64,000 bases of DNA from Sphingomonas sp. CFBP 13720 (GCF_014842075.1 NZ_JACYVA010000001.1:454277-518276); one strand, 5' to 3'. Shown: positions 30,241 to 40,552, counted from the stretch's first letter. The notes: generated by a model from the sequence alone, not told the origin. Translations and numbers: made by a program.

Positions 30241-30283
30241 AAGCATCTTCCTTCGCCGACACACGCCCGATACAGCACCGCGC

Positions 30284-31270
30284 ATGGCCTGGTATCACCC
30301 CCTGCTCTTCGCGCTCGACGCCGAACGCGCGCATTCGCTGACCATCGCGATGCTAGAGGCGTGGGGCCGGTCCGGTACGCCCCTCGCGCCCAAAACCGAT
30401 GCGCGGCATGCGGTGACGGTGGCGGGCGTGCGCTTTCCCAATCCCGTCGGGCTGGCGGCGGGCGTCGACAAGGATGCCCGCGCCGTACGTGGATTTCTCG
30501 GTCTGGGATTCGGGTTCGTCGAGGTCGGTACGCTGACCCCGTTGGCCCAGCCGGGCAATCCGAAACCGCGGATATTCCGCCTGCCCGACGATCGGGGGGT
30601 GGTGAACCGGTTGGGGTTCAACAATGGCGGGATCGATGCGGCGCTGTCGCGGATCGCGGCACTGACGCCCCGGCCAGGCGTGATCGGCATCAACGTCGGC
30701 GCGAACAAGGATTCGGTCGACCGCATCGCCGACTATGCGACCGGCGTAGGCAAGGCCGCGCCGCTGGCCGATTATGTCACGATCAACATTTCCAGCCCGA
30801 ACACGCCGGGCCTCCGCGACCTGCAATCGCAGCCCGAACTGGGCGAATTGATCGCCGCCAGCGACGGTGCGCGCCATGTCGGCGGCAGGCGGGTGCCGCT
30901 GTTCCTGAAGGTCGCGCCCGATTTGTCGCGGGCGGGAATGGAAGCCGCGGTGCGGGCGGCGATCGATGGCGGGATCGACGCGCTGATCGTGTCGAACACG
31001 ACCATTTCCCGACCGGCGACGTTGCGGTCGGCGCATGCTTCGGAGACGGGCGGACTGTCGGGCGCTCCGCTCGCCCCGCTGGCGCTGGCGAAGCTGATCG
31101 AGGCGGGGGAGATTTCGGGCGGTGCCATCCCGCTGGTATCGGCGGGCGGGATCGGATCGGCGGACGAGGCGCGGCGGCGGATCGATGCCGGGGCCAGTCT
31201 GGTGCAGCTGTACAGCGCACTTGTGTATGAGGGGCCGGGACTGGCTGGGCGGATCGTTGCCGGGTTGTAG
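30284..31270 (+). CDS. pyrD: Dihydroorotate dehydrogenase (quinone)
   Basis: 328 residues, class 2 enzyme: N-terminal helical extension [21 protein letters not shown] for membrane and quinone contact, [57 protein letters not shown] and the FMN site [14 protein letters not shown]. Serine of [12 protein letters not shown] region is consistent with the class 2 base. Oxidises dihydroorotate in pyrimidine synthesis. Flanked on both sides by copies of the same repeat. Confidence 0.96.
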   Translation: MAWYHPLLFALDAERAHSLTIAMLEAWGRSGTPLAPKTDARHAVTVAGVRFPNPVGLAAGVDKDARAVRGFLGLGFGFVEVGTLTPLAQPGNPKPRIFRLPDDRGVVNRLGFNNGGIDAALSRIAALTPRPGVIGINVGANKDSVDRIADYATGVGKAAPLADYVTINISSPNTPGLRDLQSQPELGELIAASDGARHVGGRRVPLFLKVAPDLSRAGMEAAVRAAIDGGIDALIVSNTTISRPATLRSAHASETGGLSGAPLAPLALAKLIEAGEISGGAIPLVSAGGIGSADEARRRIDAGASLVQLYSALVYEGPGLAGRIVAGL

Positions 31271-31287
31271 GTTTCGGGAAGAAGTGG

Positions 31288-31459
31288 GTTCACGCGAAGG
31301 CGCGGAGACGCGAAGGTAGAAGTAGGTTTTGCGTCAGCCTGCGCAGCAAGCCCTCACGCCGCGCTCAGGCAAGAGGGCCGCTGGCGCAGCGAGGCACCCT
31401 CCCAGCCTCTGCGCGAACCCTGTTTTCCTGCTTCGCGCCTTCGCGCCTTCGCGTGAACC
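31288..31459. repeat. Inverted-repeat intergenic element, copy 2
   Basis: Left arm starts GGTTCACGCGAAGGCGCGGA at 31288; right arm is its near-identical inverted copy ending at 31459, with outer ~30 bp very similar and partial similarity over ~45 bp. The centre (about 31335-31404) has no gene. Occupies most of the gap between pyrD and the convergent ggt gene. Confidence 0.8.
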
Positions 31460-31502
31460 AGTTCTGCCGACCCCGACAAAACGGTGCCCGATGAAGCGAC
31501 CG

Positions 31503-33224
31503 TTACTCAACGATCACCTTGCCCTCACGTCGGGGATCGTAGCCGCCGTCGATCCGGCCATCGCGGACGATCACGCCGTGCAACCCCGAATCTTCCCCCT
31601 GCCCCGGCTTCAGCGCCACACCCTTCGCCGCCAGTGCAGACAACATTCCGGGCGTGAACTTCGTCATTTCGCCCTGAAAGCTGTCACCGCGCGCGACGAG
31701 GTTGGGCAGCGCCAGCGCGTTCTGCATCGGCAGGCCCCATTCCACCGAGGCGACCATCGATTTGGCGACATAGGCGAGGATCGAATTACCGCCCGCCGAT
31801 CCCAGCGCACCGGCGAAGCGACCCTGACGGTCGATCATGACCAGCGGCGTCATTGAGGACCGCGGACGCTTGCCCGCCGCGACCGCGTTGGCGGCGGGGC
31901 GACCATCGGCGTCGACCGGCGAGAAGGCGAAATCGGTCATCTGGTTGTTGAGGAAGAAGCCGTCGACCATCCGGCCGGTGCCGAAGATCGATTCGACCGT
32001 GGTGGTCATCGACACCACGTTGCCGCGCGCGTCGCCCACGATGAAGTGCGACGTGCCGACCGGTTCGACCGTGGTATCCGCCCCCGCGACCACCGCGCCG
32101 GCCGGTACGCCCGCGACCGGCGCAGGCCCGGCGAGCGGCGCGATCAGCTTCACGCGATCGGCGATGTACGACGGGGCGAGCAGCCCGGCGACCGGCACGC
32201 GCACGAACGCCGGATCGCCGACATAACGGTCGCGATCCGCGTACATCAGCCGGCTGGCCTCCGCGAACAGATACCATGCCTGCGGATCGGCTGGACCGCG
32301 CTTCTCGATATCAGTCCGCCCCAGCAACGCCAGCAGTTCGAGCAGCCCGACCCCGCTGGACGGTGGCGGCGGCACGCAGACGACATAGACGTGCCAGTTG
32401 CCGCACAGCGGATCGCGCTTCACTGCGCGATAGCCCGCCAGATCGGCCAGCGTCAGCGTGCCTGGCAGCGCGCCGGTGTTCGTACGCGCGACGATGCGCT
32501 TCGCGGTTTCGCCGGTGTAGAGCGCGTCGGGGCCGCGCTTCGCCAGCCGGCGCAGGAATTCCGCATAATCCTTGTTCCGCAGCACGTCACCGGGATCGAC
32601 CAGCGTCCCGTCCTTCTCGGTAAAGTACCGCCGCGTATCCTCGACCGCCAGTTGCGGGAAGCTGCCGTTCAGGAACCGGCCCAGACGGGGCGAAACGGTA
32701 AAGCCCTTGCGCGCGGTGCGTTCGGCATCCTCGAACAGTGTCTTCCACGCCAGCGCGCCGTGATCGTCATGCGCCTGCGCCAGCATCCGCACCGCGCCGG
32801 GCACGCCGGTCGCGCGCCCGCCGACCACCGCTTCGCCGAACGGCAGCGGCTTGCCGTCCGCGCCCATGAACATCGTCGGTGTCGCACCGGCCGGGGCGAT
32901 CTCGCGCCCGTCATAGATTTCGACCTTGCGCGTGGCGGCGTTGTAATAGGTCAGGAACGCACCGCCACCGACGCCCGAACTTTGCGGTTCGACCAGCGAC
33001 AGCATCGCCTGCACCGCGATCGCCGCATCGACCGCGCTGCCGCCGCGCCGCAGCACCGCCATGCCGGCCTCGCTCGCCAGCGGATTGGCGGTGACGACGA
33101 ACTTCTGCGCGGTAGCGGCGGAAGCCGGAGCGACGGGCGGTGGCGTTTCGGGCCGGGTGCGCGGGGCACAGGCCGTGACGGTCAGGGCGACGAGCGCGGT
33201 CAGCGCGGGGGCGAGCTTCCTCAT
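31503..33224 (-). CDS. ggt: Gamma-glutamyltransferase
   Basis: 573 residues. Lipoprotein-type leader (LVALTVTAC, Cys19), then the large subunit, and the autoprocessing site GTSHFIV with catalytic Thr391, which becomes the N-terminus of the small subunit. The motifs RPRSSMTP and GSAGGNSIL support the assignment. Periplasmic enzyme moving the gamma-glutamyl group of glutathione to water or amino acids. Divergent from the acyl-CoA ligase gene. Confidence 0.93.
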   Translation of the reverse strand: MRKLAPALTALVALTVTACAPRTRPETPPPVAPASAATAQKFVVTANPLASEAGMAVLRRGGSAVDAAIAVQAMLSLVEPQSSGVGGGAFLTYYNAATRKVEIYDGREIAPAGATPTMFMGADGKPLPFGEAVVGGRATGVPGAVRMLAQAHDDHGALAWKTLFEDAERTARKGFTVSPRLGRFLNGSFPQLAVEDTRRYFTEKDGTLVDPGDVLRNKDYAEFLRRLAKRGPDALYTGETAKRIVARTNTGALPGTLTLADLAGYRAVKRDPLCGNWHVYVVCVPPPPSSGVGLLELLALLGRTDIEKRGPADPQAWYLFAEASRLMYADRDRYVGDPAFVRVPVAGLLAPSYIADRVKLIAPLAGPAPVAGVPAGAVVAGADTTVEPVGTSHFIVGDARGNVVSMTTTVESIFGTGRMVDGFFLNNQMTDFAFSPVDADGRPAANAVAAGKRPRSSMTPLVMIDRQGRFAGALGSAGGNSILAYVAKSMVASVEWGLPMQNALALPNLVARGDSFQGEMTKFTPGMLSALAAKGVALKPGQGEDSGLHGVIVRDGRIDGGYDPRREGKVIVE

Positions 33225-33380
33225 GGCCCGGGTCTAGCGGGGCGCGGGCGTGGCGTCACGGTCCGATGGACGTTGCTGCCGCCAAAATCCGGCGGTGTCA
33301 TTGCGTCCTGAGCGCCCGGCATGATCCGATTGCCTCGACCATTGCCGCTGCCTACACCGTCCAGCGGAGAAGGATGACGC

Positions 33381-35174
33381 ATGGCACGACAGCTGGAACA
33401 TTTCCCCAATCTCGTCGCGATGTTCTTTGCGCGGGCGGGCGAGCGGGGCGATGCGCCGTTCCTGTGGGACAAGGCGGACGGGGCGTGGCGATCGACGAGC
33501 TGGGCGGAGGCGGCGCAACAGGTGGCGGCGCTGGCGACCGCGCTGACCGCGATCGGACTGAAGCGCGGCGACCGCGTGATGCTGGTCAGCGAGAATCGGC
33601 CCGAATGGTGCATTTCCGACCTGGCGATCATGGCGGCGGGCTGCGTCACCGTGCCGACCTATGTCACCAATACCGAACTCGATCATCAGCATGTGATCGA
33701 GAATTCGGGCGCGTGCGCGATCATCGTGTCGACCGAAAAGCTGGCCCGCACGTTGTTGCCGGCCGCCCTGCGCGTCAGCCAGTCGCAGAAGATCATCGCG
33801 ATCGAACCGATCCGCGCGGCGCAGCAGGGCGCGCTGGAGTTTCACGACTGGCACGATCTGATCGCGCGGCATCCCGCCGATCCGGGTGAGGTGGCAGCGC
33901 GCGCCGGCTTTGCACGCACCGATCTGGCCTGCATCATCTATACGTCGGGCACGGGCGGCTCCCCGCGCGGGGTGATGCAGCATCACGGCGCGATCCTGCA
34001 CAACGTCAACGGTTGCTGCACGGTGATCTCGGAGGATTTCGGCTGGGGCGACGAGGTGTTCCTGTCGTTCCTGCCGCTGTCCCACGCGTATGAGCATACG
34101 GGGGGACAGCATTTCCCGATCGGCCTGGGCGCGCAAATCTATTACAGCGAGGGCCTCGACAAGCTGGCGAGCAATATCGAGGAAGTGCGCCCGACGATCA
34201 TGGTCGTCGTGCCGCGTCTGTTCGAAGTGCTGCGGACGCGGATCGCCAAGGGGATCGAGAAACAGGGGCGGTTCGCGGCATGGCTGCTCGACCGCGCGGT
34301 CGCGATCGGCGCGAAGGACGCGGCGGATGGCGTAGGACTACTCGACCGGCCGGCGCAGTTGCTGGTGAACCGGCTGCTCAAGCCCAAGATCGCGCAGCGT
34401 TTCGGCGGCCGGATGAAGGCGATGGTGTCTGGCGGTGCGCCGCTGAACCCGGAGGTGGGCATCTTCTTCCAGTCGCTGGGGCTGACGTTCCTGCAAGGCT
34501 ATGGCCAGACCGAGGCCGCGCCGGTCATTTCATGCAACCGCCCGGCGGCGGGGCTGAAGATGGATACGGTCGGCCCGCCGCTGGCCGCGACCGAGGTGCG
34601 GATCGCACCCGATGGCGAGATACTGGTGCGCGGCGAACTGGTTATGCACGGATATTGGCGCAACGAGGCGGAAACGGCGCGGGTGCTGAAGGACGGGTGG
34701 CTACACACCGGCGATATCGGCGAGATCGACGATCGCGGGCGCATCCGCATCACCGATCGCAAGAAGGATATCATCGTCAACGACAAGGGCGACAATGTCG
34801 CGCCGCAGAAGGTCGAGGGGATGCTGACGCTGCAGGACGAGATCGCGCAGGCGATGATCGCGGGCGACCGGCGGCCCTATATGGTCGCGGTGCTGGTGCC
34901 CGATGCCGAATGGACGCAGCGTTTCTGCGCTCGGGGCGGCGCACGGTGCGACTTTGCGTGGCTGCGCGAGGATTCGGCGTATCGCACCGCGCTGGGCGCG
35001 GCGGTGGAACGGGTCAATCGCGACCTGTCGGTGACCGAGCGTATCCGGCGGTTCATCATCGCCGATGCGCCGTTCACGATCGAGAATCAGCAGCTTACCC
35101 CCAGCCTGAAGATCCGGCGGCACGTCCTGCGCGACGTGTATGGCGAGCGGCTGGACGCACTGTACCACGGGTGA
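33381..35174 (+). CDS. Long-chain fatty acid--CoA ligase (AMP-binding)
   Basis: 597 residues. AMP-binding P-loop IIYTSGTGGSPRGVMQHH near 190-207, then FLPLSHAYEH, QGYGQTEAAPVIS, GWLHTGDIGEIDDRGRIRITDRKKDIIVNDKGDNVAP. This pattern fits the longer FadD15/ACSBG-like group that activates long-chain fatty acids, not E. coli FadD. Ribosome site GGAGAAGGA upstream. Stop overlaps the next gene's GTG. Confidence 0.9.
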   Translation: MARQLEHFPNLVAMFFARAGERGDAPFLWDKADGAWRSTSWAEAAQQVAALATALTAIGLKRGDRVMLVSENRPEWCISDLAIMAAGCVTVPTYVTNTELDHQHVIENSGACAIIVSTEKLARTLLPAALRVSQSQKIIAIEPIRAAQQGALEFHDWHDLIARHPADPGEVAARAGFARTDLACIIYTSGTGGSPRGVMQHHGAILHNVNGCCTVISEDFGWGDEVFLSFLPLSHAYEHTGGQHFPIGLGAQIYYSEGLDKLASNIEEVRPTIMVVVPRLFEVLRTRIAKGIEKQGRFAAWLLDRAVAIGAKDAADGVGLLDRPAQLLVNRLLKPKIAQRFGGRMKAMVSGGAPLNPEVGIFFQSLGLTFLQGYGQTEAAPVISCNRPAAGLKMDTVGPPLAATEVRIAPDGEILVRGELVMHGYWRNEAETARVLKDGWLHTGDIGEIDDRGRIRITDRKKDIIVNDKGDNVAPQKVEGMLTLQDEIAQAMIAGDRRPYMVAVLVPDAEWTQRFCARGGARCDFAWLREDSAYRTALGAAVERVNRDLSVTERIRRFIIADAPFTIENQQLTPSLKIRRHVLRDVYGERLDALYHG

Positions 35175-35491
35175 AGCAATGGTTGTTCGTGTGCAGCCGC
35201 AACCGGCTGCGCAGCCCCACTGCGGAAGCGATGTTCGGCAACCTTCCCGATGTCGAGACCGCATCGGCGGGAACCGCGGACGACGCCGACAGTCCATTGA
35301 CCGGGGAACTGGTCGAATGGGCCGACACGATCTTCGTCATGGAGCGCGTACATCGCACGCGCATTCAACGGCGCTTCCGTCGGCATCTGAACGGCAAACG
35401 GGTCGTGTGCCTTGATATTGCTGACGATTATGCCTTCATGGACCCGGCATTGATGGCCCTGCTGACCAAGCGGATGGCGCGGTTTTTATAG
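35171..35491 (+). CDS. Small tyrosine-phosphatase-like protein
   Basis: 106 residues starting at GTG overlapping the ligase stop (GTGA). P-loop C8-S-R-N-R-L-R14-S15 fits the Cx5R(S/T) motif of low-molecular-weight phosphatases, followed by PTAEAMFG and ASAGT. It is shorter than the ~150-residue family norm and lacks a clear DP general-acid loop (DIADDYAFMDP may replace it). This short type is frequent beside other genes in alphaproteobacteria; substrate unknown. Confidence 0.8.
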   Translation: MKQWLFVCSRNRLRSPTAEAMFGNLPDVETASAGTADDADSPLTGELVEWADTIFVMERVHRTRIQRRFRRHLNGKRVVCLDIADDYAFMDPALMALLTKRMARFL

Positions 35492-35770
35492 GACCACGCG
35501 GCCAAAGGTCACAAAAGTCACACTCGCACCGCTTTTGCGCGAAACGCGGGCGGCGTGGGCGGACCGGACGGCAACGTGCGCATATCGACAGGGTGAAAGA
35601 GCGGGCTGTCGGTATCGCATGACGGCGGCGTTGTAGGAAAGCGGATCGGCCGATCGCCATGCGCGAACGTCCTTCACCGCAGTGCCGGGCATCCTTTTTC
35701 ATGGTTGAACCCACCCTGCCCGCCCCCATATGGCCCGCTCGAAATGCTGCGTTGCAGCAAGGAGCGTCCG

Positions 35771-36949
35771 ATGTCCCAAGCCCGCAGCCCTGCCCTCGTC
35801 CACCTCGCACTCGCGCTGGGCGGGTTCGCGATCGGTACGACCGAGTTCGCGACGATGAGCCTCGTCCCGTTCTTTGCGCCCGGCCTTGGCATCGACGAAC
35901 CGACGGCGGGGCATGTCATCAGCGCCTATGCGCTGGGTGTGGTGGTCGGCGCGCCGTTGCTGGCAGTGGTGTCGGCACGGATGGCGCGGCGGACCGTGCT
36001 GATCGCGCTGATGGCCTGTTTCGGCATCGCCAACGCCGCCAGCGCGCTGGCGTCCAGCTATGACGCGATGCTGGTCGCCCGGTTCTTCAGCGGGTTGCCG
36101 CACGGCGCCTATTTCGGGATCGCCGCACTGGTCGCGGCGTCGCTGGTCCCGGCCGAACAGCGGACGCAGGCGATCGGCCGCGTCATGCTGGGCCTCACGA
36201 CCGCGACGATCGTCGGCGTGCCGTTCGCCAACTGGCTGGGACAGGCGTTGGGCTGGCGCTGGGGCTTTGGCGTGGTCGCGGTGCTGGCCGCCGCGACGAT
36301 GGCGATGATCGCATGGGTCGCGCCGCGCGACGTCCCCGATCGTACCGCCAGTCCGCTGGCCGAACTGCGTGTGCTGCGGGTCCCCCAATTGTGGCTGACG
36401 CTGGGGATCGGCGCGATCGGGTTCGGGGGAATGTTCGCGGTCTATACCTATCTCGCCTCCACCCTGATCGAGGTTACCGGCACCGGGCCGGCGATGGTCC
36501 CGGTAGTGCTGGCGGTGTTCGGCATCGGCATGACGATCGGCAACATCGTCGTGCCGCGCTTCGCCGACCGCGCGCTGATGCCGACGGCAGGCGCGCTGCT
36601 ATTGTGGAGCGCGGGGGCGCTGGCGCTATATCCGCTGGCGGCAGGGCAATTATGGTCGATGCTGGCGATCGTGTTCGTGATCGGCATCGGCGGCGCGCTG
36701 GGCACCGTGTTGCAGACGCGGTTGATGGACGTCGCGCGCGACGGACAGAGCCTTGCCGCATCGCTCAACCATTCGGCGTTCAATACCGCCAACGCCATCG
36801 GGCCGTGGGCCGGCGGACTGGCGATCGCGGGCGGCTATGGCTGGACCTCGACCGGGATCGTCGGGGCCGGGCTGGCGCTGGGCGGGCTGGCGATCTGGGG
36901 GCTGGCGGTGCTGGCCGGCGCACCGATGCGGGTACGCGCGGCGGCGTGA
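35771..36949 (+). CDS. Major facilitator superfamily transporter (DHA1 type)
   Basis: 392 residues with 12 predicted membrane segments. Signatures: HLALALGGFAIGTTEFATMSLVP (first helix, typical of AraJ/PbuE-like DHA1 exporters), ARFFSGLPHGAYFG, and loop ARMARRTVLIALM between helices 2 and 3. Likely an exporter of sugars, nucleosides or drugs; substrate unknown. AAGGAG about 6 nt before ATG sets the start. The 279-bp gap upstream has no gene; near 35505 it holds two close copies of GTCACA. Confidence 0.88.
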   Translation: MSQARSPALVHLALALGGFAIGTTEFATMSLVPFFAPGLGIDEPTAGHVISAYALGVVVGAPLLAVVSARMARRTVLIALMACFGIANAASALASSYDAMLVARFFSGLPHGAYFGIAALVAASLVPAEQRTQAIGRVMLGLTTATIVGVPFANWLGQALGWRWGFGVVAVLAAATMAMIAWVAPRDVPDRTASPLAELRVLRVPQLWLTLGIGAIGFGGMFAVYTYLASTLIEVTGTGPAMVPVVLAVFGIGMTIGNIVVPRFADRALMPTAGALLLWSAGALALYPLAAGQLWSMLAIVFVIGIGGALGTVLQTRLMDVARDGQSLAASLNHSAFNTANAIGPWAGGLAIAGGYGWTSTGIVGAGLALGGLAIWGLAVLAGAPMRVRAAA

Positions 36950-37290
36950 GCTTGATCCGGGCGGGATGACAGCCGACGGGACCTCCGGCGATCGAGGGTA
37001 GGCGCGCGATGCTTCGATCCCGACGTAGCGAACCCTGCCCCGCCTGCGTGCAGGGTTCCACGGAGCAACGTTCGGCAGGAGATCGACTTGCCGTTGTTCC
37101 GTGGCATCGGTCCGCCGGTACAATGCGACGCATCGGAGAGGCAGCGGCGCGATCCAGCCAAACCTGTAGCATGATGCGTTCAGGCACGCCCGTTCGTGCC
37201 GGGTCGCGACGGCGCGACGTCGAAACATGATCGGGTCGGATCGTCCCCCGGACGACCCTGAACCACGCTTGTCGAGGTTGACCCGGTGAT

Positions 37291-37340
37291 GAGCAAAGCA
37301 TCCTTGGCCGTCGTTCGATACGCCGTTTCGACACGATCGA
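37291..37340. repeat. Partial copy of a TATCGAA-type palindromic repeat
   Basis: Contains TTCGATACGCCGTTTCGAC, matching TTCGATACGCGGCTTCGAC of the repeat at 51311-51402 in 17 of 19 positions, and CATCCTTGGC on its left side. Only half of the palindrome is well preserved here. Confidence 0.5.
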
Positions 37341-37443
37341 TGGCACGCAGGATGCGCGGCCGGATCTTCCATCATCCTGCTGTAGGTCCGGCCCAACCAG
37401 CCGTTCGGATCGAACGGGCCGATCGGATCGCACCCTGCCCCGC

Positions 37444-37499
37444 CAGTGGATGCGCCGTGCCCATCCACTGTCCCCCGGGCCGTCCCCGGGTCAGGGGAC
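37444..37499 (-). terminator. Hairpins after the M16 protease gene
   Basis: CAGTGGATG / CATCCACTG (9-bp stem, 37444-37470) and GTCCCC / GGGGAC (37470-37475 and 37494-37499) lie immediately beyond the stop of the protease gene on the minus strand. No T-run; likely transcript-end structures. Confidence 0.5.
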
Positions 37500-37503
37500 G
37501 ATC

Positions 37504-40416
37504 CTACTTCTTCTCCGGCAGCACGACCATCGACCAGTCCTTGTCGGGGGTCAGGTACTTCGCCGCCAGCGCCTGCATCTCTGCGGGGGTCGTGTTGCGG
37601 ATGTCGTTGATGATCGACGGGATCGCCGCCAGCCGGACCGGATCGCGCGTGCCGCCCGCCGTCTGGTTCATCCAGAACATGTTGCCGCTCGACATGCGTA
37701 CCACCATCTGCGCGACCGGCAGCTTGGCACGGTCGAGTTCGTCGGCCGGGATCGGGGTCTTGACCAGATCGGCGGCAATCCCGCGCACCAGTTCGAAGAA
37801 CAGCGGGGTCCGATCGGGCGGGACCATGCCGATGGCGAGGATGCGACCGCCGCCGGGCAACCCGACCGGCCAGCCATTGTCGACATTGGGGGAATAGCTG
37901 ACCCCCGCCTGACTGCGCAGCCGGTCGAGCAACCGGTCCCGGAACACCGCCGACAGCACCTCCAGCTTGCGGCTTTCGGCCAGCCCGGCGCTACCGGCAC
38001 CGGTCGGCCATGCGATCGCGGCAGCGGCCTGGTTCGGCTGGCCGCTATGCGTGCGGACGACCGGCTGCGCGACGTGCGCGGGGAAGCGGACCGGTGGCGG
38101 CGGACCGGCAGCGGCCTTGCGCGGGGGCAGAGCACCGAGCGTCGCGGCTACGGCATCGACGGCGGCCGGTTGCGGCACGTCGCCGAACACCTGCACCTCG
38201 ATCGGGCCGGTGGCGAGCAGCGGCGCCCACAACGCCTTGAACGACTTCGCGTCCAGCGCCTCGATCGCGGCGCGGTCGGGCGTGACCCAGCGCGGATCGC
38301 CCGCGTGGAGCAGCCCGTCCAGATCGCGCGCCATTACGCCGTCGGGCGACGAATTGGCCCCGTCATAGCTGGCCAGCATCACCGCACGCGCACGCGTGAC
38401 CGGGCGCGAATCCCATGCCGGCGATTGCAGCTTGGCCGCGATCAGCCGCAACTGGTCCTTCAGATCCGCAGCGGTGGTGACGCCCGACAGGATGAACGCA
38501 TCGTCGTCGATCCCGAACGACAGGCCGATCTGCCGCCCACCGATCATGCGATCCAGTTCCTCCTGCCCGAGCACGCCCTTGGGCGTGGCGATGCCCGACG
38601 CGACCAGCGCGAGGTCGGCGGCGAAGGCCGGCGTGCGGCGATCGGCGGGCAACGCGTTCAGCCCGCCGCCGAAGCGGACGCGGACATAGACCTTGTTCGT
38701 CTCCGAATCGTTCGGGAACAGCAACAGCGACGCGCCATTCGAAAAGTCGACGCGCTCGACCGGCGGCTGCGCCAGCGCGGTGGCACGGGTGACGACCGTG
38801 CCCGGCTTCCCCGGCGCGGGCAGCCGATCGAAGCTGATCGCCGCCTGCCCCCGCCGTGTCGCGGTGCTGCCCGCGACCGTCGTGGCGAGCGCAGTGGTCA
38901 GCTTTGCCTGCACCGTCGGGTCAGGGGTGCGGGTGTTGACGAGCGCGCGGGTCGCAGTGCCGTCGAACACCTTCTTGGCGGCGGCCTGTACCCGGGCCGG
39001 GGTGAAGAACCGCTTGGTCACCGCGCCTTCGAAGATGCGCAGCGAGGTTTCGGACCCGGCCACCGTTTCGCGGATGTCGGTCGCGGACACCAGATTGTCG
39101 GCAAGCAGCGCGCCGGGCGCGACCGGGGCGGTGCGAACCTCGTTCTCCATGCCCGCGCGGATTTCCTCGACCTCGCGGTCGATTTCCGCCTGGCTGGGGG
39201 CGACCCGGATCAGGTCGGCGATGCTGCCGCGCACGTCGCGCAGCGCCGCCGCCCAGTCGTCACCGACCGGCAGGATCGACACCTGCGTGATGTTCGCCGA
39301 TCGCGACACGTCGTCCAGATTGGCGCCGGCGGAAATGAAGCTCCCGCCCGACCGCGCCCGGCTTTCCAGCCGGCGGTTGAGAATCCGCAGCGCGATCTGG
39401 TCGATCATCCGTTCCTGATTGAACAGGATCGTGTCGTCGCCGACGGTCCATGGGCGCAGCACCGCCATCTGGACCAGCGTCGGCACCGCCGGCTCACTGG
39501 TCGCGGCGGCGGTCGGCTCACCCGCCTTGGGCGATCCGAACTTCGGCTCGGACGGGTTCGGTCCCGCACCCTGCCAAGCGGAGAAATGCTTGACGATCGC
39601 GGCCTGCAGGATCGCCGGATCGGCATCGCCCGCGATGACGATGATCGCGCGGTCGGGCCGATACCAGCGGTCGTGGAACGCCTTCACCCCCGTCGCGGTC
39701 GCCGCCTGCAACGTATCGACATTTCCGATCGGCGAGCGGTCGGCCAGCGGCTGACCGGCAAAGAACAACGCGCGGGTGGCATCACCCAGCCGCACCTGCG
39801 GCCCCGGCTGTTCGCGCTGTTCGGACAGGACGACCGGACGCTCCGCGTCCAGCGCTGGCTGCGTGAGGGTCGGTTCGGTCATCATCCCCGACAGGATCTT
39901 CATGCTTTCGTCCAGCCCGGCGGGCGTGGCCGATGGCAGGTCGAGCTTGTAGACCGTCTGGGTAAAGCTGGTCGATGCGTTGCTGTCCGACCCGAAGGTG
40001 ACGCCCAGCCGCTGCCACACGCGTTTCGATTCGCCGTCGGGGACATGGACCGATCCGCGGAAGGTGAGATGTTCGATCAGGTGCGCGAAGCCGCGCTCGC
40101 TGTCGGTTTCCATCAGCGATCCGGTGCCGATCGCGACGCGGATCGAAATCTGTTCGGGCGGTACTCCGTTGCGGCGCACGGCGTATTTCAGGCCGTTGGG
40201 CAGCACGCCATAGGTCCACGACCGGTCGGGCGGAATGTCGCTGCCCTTGAACAGCCACGGCGTGTCGGGTCCCTGCGCCACCGGTTCGAGCGGCGGCAGC
40301 GGCGCGCGCGCCGGAGCGGCAGGCGGGGTCTGCGGAGCGGTCTGCGCGACGAGCGGCGCGGCGATCAGGGCGAGGGTCGAAAACAGACCCGTCGCCAAGC
40401 GTACGGTAAATGCCAT
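37504..40416 (-). CDS. M16 family zinc metallopeptidase (pitrilysin-like)
   Basis: 970 residues with a signal peptide (MAFTVRLATGLFSTLALIAAPLVAQ). Inverted zinc motif HxxEH at 112-116 (HLIEH), with the distal Glu expected about 75 residues later in DAERPVVLSEQRE. Two M16 halves are fused in one chain, as in pitrilysin and the periplasmic PqqL-like group; the second half lacks the motif. Probably a periplasmic peptidase for unfolded peptides. ATG at 40416 precedes the signal peptide; an earlier start at 40443 is less likely. Confidence 0.9.
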   Translation of the reverse strand: MAFTVRLATGLFSTLALIAAPLVAQTAPQTPPAAPARAPLPPLEPVAQGPDTPWLFKGSDIPPDRSWTYGVLPNGLKYAVRRNGVPPEQISIRVAIGTGSLMETDSERGFAHLIEHLTFRGSVHVPDGESKRVWQRLGVTFGSDSNASTSFTQTVYKLDLPSATPAGLDESMKILSGMMTEPTLTQPALDAERPVVLSEQREQPGPQVRLGDATRALFFAGQPLADRSPIGNVDTLQAATATGVKAFHDRWYRPDRAIIVIAGDADPAILQAAIVKHFSAWQGAGPNPSEPKFGSPKAGEPTAAATSEPAVPTLVQMAVLRPWTVGDDTILFNQERMIDQIALRILNRRLESRARSGGSFISAGANLDDVSRSANITQVSILPVGDDWAAALRDVRGSIADLIRVAPSQAEIDREVEEIRAGMENEVRTAPVAPGALLADNLVSATDIRETVAGSETSLRIFEGAVTKRFFTPARVQAAAKKVFDGTATRALVNTRTPDPTVQAKLTTALATTVAGSTATRRGQAAISFDRLPAPGKPGTVVTRATALAQPPVERVDFSNGASLLLFPNDSETNKVYVRVRFGGGLNALPADRRTPAFAADLALVASGIATPKGVLGQEELDRMIGGRQIGLSFGIDDDAFILSGVTTAADLKDQLRLIAAKLQSPAWDSRPVTRARAVMLASYDGANSSPDGVMARDLDGLLHAGDPRWVTPDRAAIEALDAKSFKALWAPLLATGPIEVQVFGDVPQPAAVDAVAATLGALPPRKAAAGPPPPVRFPAHVAQPVVRTHSGQPNQAAAAIAWPTGAGSAGLAESRKLEVLSAVFRDRLLDRLRSQAGVSYSPNVDNGWPVGLPGGGRILAIGMVPPDRTPLFFELVRGIAADLVKTPIPADELDRAKLPVAQMVVRMSSGNMFWMNQTAGGTRDPVRLAAIPSIINDIRNTTPAEMQALAAKYLTPDKDWSMVVLPEKK

Positions 40417-40523
40417 GACCGCAGGGTGTAGCGGGATTGTCACGGTTCGGCCAGTATCGGCGGTCGCGACGAAAGATAAAGGCGGGACGTTCGGCGCGTT
40501 CAGCCAAGGGTCAGATTCGTCGA

Positions 40524-40546
40524 CGTCCGTCCGCTACGAACGGACG
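40524..40546 (-). terminator. Hairpin after the Crp/Fnr regulator gene
   Basis: Stem CGTCCGT / ACGGACG with extra internal pairs, 7 nt beyond the stop of the regulator on the minus strand. No T-run. Confidence 0.5.
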
Positions 40547-40552
40547 CCGCGA

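Larger units (their letters stand above)
36950..37503. other. 554-bp gap rich in hairpins, no gene seen
   Basis: Between the MFS gene and the convergent M16 protease. No plausible coding region. Several perfect inverted repeats follow one another: AACCCTG/CAGGGTT (37031, 37051), CCACGGAGCAACG against CGTTGTTCCGTGG (37058-37070, 37092-37104, one mismatch), GGCCGGA/TCCGGCC (37358, 37387), CCGTTCG/CGAACGG (37401-37417) and a terminator-like pair at the end. Part of it (about 37291-37340) resembles the repeat at 51311-51402. Confidence 0.6.

Noticed and set aside
37450..40431. A long open frame of 993 codons on the plus strand opposite the M16 protease
   Set aside because: Arg/Gly-rich shadow of high-GC coding DNA; the minus strand encodes a complete protease with signal peptide and zinc motif.
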